This document shows, one piece after another, positions 23,901 to 24,073 of a stretch of DNA of 24,073 bases. The translations under genes were made by a program, and so were the position numbers. The DNA is from Sedimentisphaerales bacterium (lineage in GTDB: Bacteria; Planctomycetota; Phycisphaerae; Sedimentisphaerales; SG8-4): the NCBI GenBank assembly GCA_016932895.1, contig JAFGCA010000628.1:1-24073 (forward strand), given 5' to 3'. The notes beneath the pieces were generated by a model. That model saw only the letters and a program-made list of their open reading frames with translations, was not told where the DNA came from and made no database searches. Within the stretch, counting starts at the first letter, position 1; every line of letters starts with the position of its first letter.

Positions 23901-24073
23901 GAGGCGGTCTTTGCCGTCGGGCCGGTTGCGGAGTCGCTGCGAGTCAGCGAGATGATGTACCATCCGGGCGATACAGGTAGTCCCACCGATCCGAATACCG
24001 AGTACGTCGAGCTGACCAACGTCGGCGGCGAGACGATCGATCTGAATCTCGTCAAGTTCACCAACGGCATCGA
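20997..24073 (+). CDS. CotH/lamin-tail-domain surface protein (3' end outside window)
   Basis: The frame is open from 20997 to the right edge, giving 1025 residues of an incomplete protein. Order: signal peptide (about 1-28, MAMTSNSKTVVALLLCGVCL); lamin-tail domain (about 30-150, VVINEVMASNSS, DDWIEIYNTG); chitobiase-like C-terminal domain (about 190-265, ATIWFTTDGSEPYD); CotH kinase-like domain (about 300-575, NAGMKIQGSASSSPSRPKHNLRL, FFTWDSERTF); a second chitobiase-like domain (from about 705, AIWFTLDGSDPRLP) split by an inserted sandwich-like domain; and the start of a second lamin-tail domain (from about 982, LRVSEMMYHPG, TEYVELTNVGG). CotH kinases phosphorylate proteins in spore coats, but most bacterial relatives are uncharacterised. 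GGAG lies six bases before the ATG; ATG at 21003 is an alternative. It has its own promoter. Confidence 0.93.
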   Translation, partial: MAMTSNSKTVVALLLCGVCLTCPTRGAGAVVINEVMASNSSVRADPQGQYDDWIEIYNTGPDPVDLAGLYLTDDLEEPTRWRVPSDRPALTTIAAGGHLLIWADGDTGDPGLHAGFSIAAAGEQIAIFDDDASTLIDAVTLTQQKPDVSFGRYPDANDTWQFMAQPTPGQANVSVFEGFVADVEFSHDRGFYDRPLLVTLATDTEGATIWFTTDGSEPYDILPRTITGSPYTGPIEITSTTCLRAKAIKPGWAASTIRTHTYIFLDDVVHQPLYPAGFPRSWGESDADYAMDPDIINDPRYRDVIRDALLTHRTISLTFDPVDMFGPTQGIYVNSQEEGDEWERPVSVEIIDPGEGPEIHVNAGMKIQGSASSSPSRPKHNLRLIFKGAYGAPKLEFPVFPDWPVERFDSIHLRGGNGDSWYHPNTNQQIEAQYIRDQWSRDTQYAMGRLAPGQTYAHVYLNGLYWGLYHVIERPNASFFAEHLGGDKEEYDVLKHKNLTVAGNRQAWNAMMAIANAGLASPDAYARIQEYMDIPNLIDFMLVNFFAGNSDWDHNNWYGGRRRAPGAGFRFFTWDSERTFLNLNDNVTTKNNSNQPTRVHQQLTANADYRMLFADHVQRHFFNGGALTTDSGRDRWLQRAEEIRLALVAEAARWGDAKRTNHPYTPDEEWQTELDFLCNQYFPQRPGIVLGQLRARNLYPDIEAPTFSLHGGAVPVGFNLSLSAPGGAIWFTLDGSDPRLPQTAQSDSTTRTLVSEDASKRVLVPTEAVSDAWRSGEPFDDSTWLPVAGAPGGVGYERSAGYEGFISLDVHDLMYEGNTSCYIRIPFPFDRVLDDWDALTLRVRYDDGFVAYLNGAEIARRNLEGDPSWDSDAASGHSDAQAAQFEEIDVSAFITRLRRGENLLALHGLNVSPTSSDFLISVELELTAGGTPADVNPQALTYTGPVTLNATRDVKARVLSGGQWSALSEAVFAVGPVAESLRVSEMMYHPGDTGSPTDPNTEYVELTNVGGETIDLNLVKFTNGI

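Overview
The window is GC-rich bacterial DNA carrying about a dozen real genes, most of them exported. The gene set suggests a heterotrophic member of the Planctomycetota, probably class Phycisphaerae. It has a CotH/lamin-tail surface protein, a Tat-exported Gfo/Idh/MocA oxidoreductase beside a PmoA-like (DUF6807) protein and a sulfatase with C-terminal HEAT repeats, a heparinase II/III-type lyase, and intergenic arrays of an ACAAACAAACCCAATTTG-type repeat. The taxonomic placement is inference from gene content and repeat style; no marker gene was compared.

Layout. Positions 1-540 hold debris: the end of an unknown reading frame, a headless HEAT-repeat fragment, and copies of a REP-like sequence (AGCCTGACCCCTTT), two of them forming a 28-bp inverted repeat. 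Positions 583-10484 carry four minus-strand genes, each with its own intergenic space: a secreted alpha/alpha-barrel-like protein, a prolyl oligopeptidase with an export signal, a secreted 699-residue protein built from an internal duplication, and a heparinase II/III-type polysaccharide lyase. Between the first two lies 1.1 kb of non-coding repeat mosaic. Positions 10930-14162 carry three plus-strand genes: a 98-residue small protein, an exported PQQ-type beta-propeller protein and purH. purH converges on a three-gene minus-strand operon (18808 to 14452: oxidoreductase, DUF6807, sulfatase) across a 289-base gap with a large hairpin. From 19050 rightwards are an unusual secreted CinA-like protein, a GNAT acetyltransferase, and the first 1025 residues of a CotH/lamin-tail protein that runs off the edge.

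How the genes may work together. The lyase, sulfatase, exported oxidoreductase, DUF6807 protein, peptidase and alpha/alpha-barrel protein fit breakdown of complex, possibly sulfated, uronate-containing glycans or glycoproteins outside the cytoplasm. purH is the only clearly housekeeping gene.

The strongest candidates for something undescribed are the secreted CinA-like protein, which keeps its MoCF domain but has lost the deamidase motif, and the co-oriented repeat mosaic at 2330-3060. I did not see a phage, a CRISPR array, a tRNA or an rRNA.
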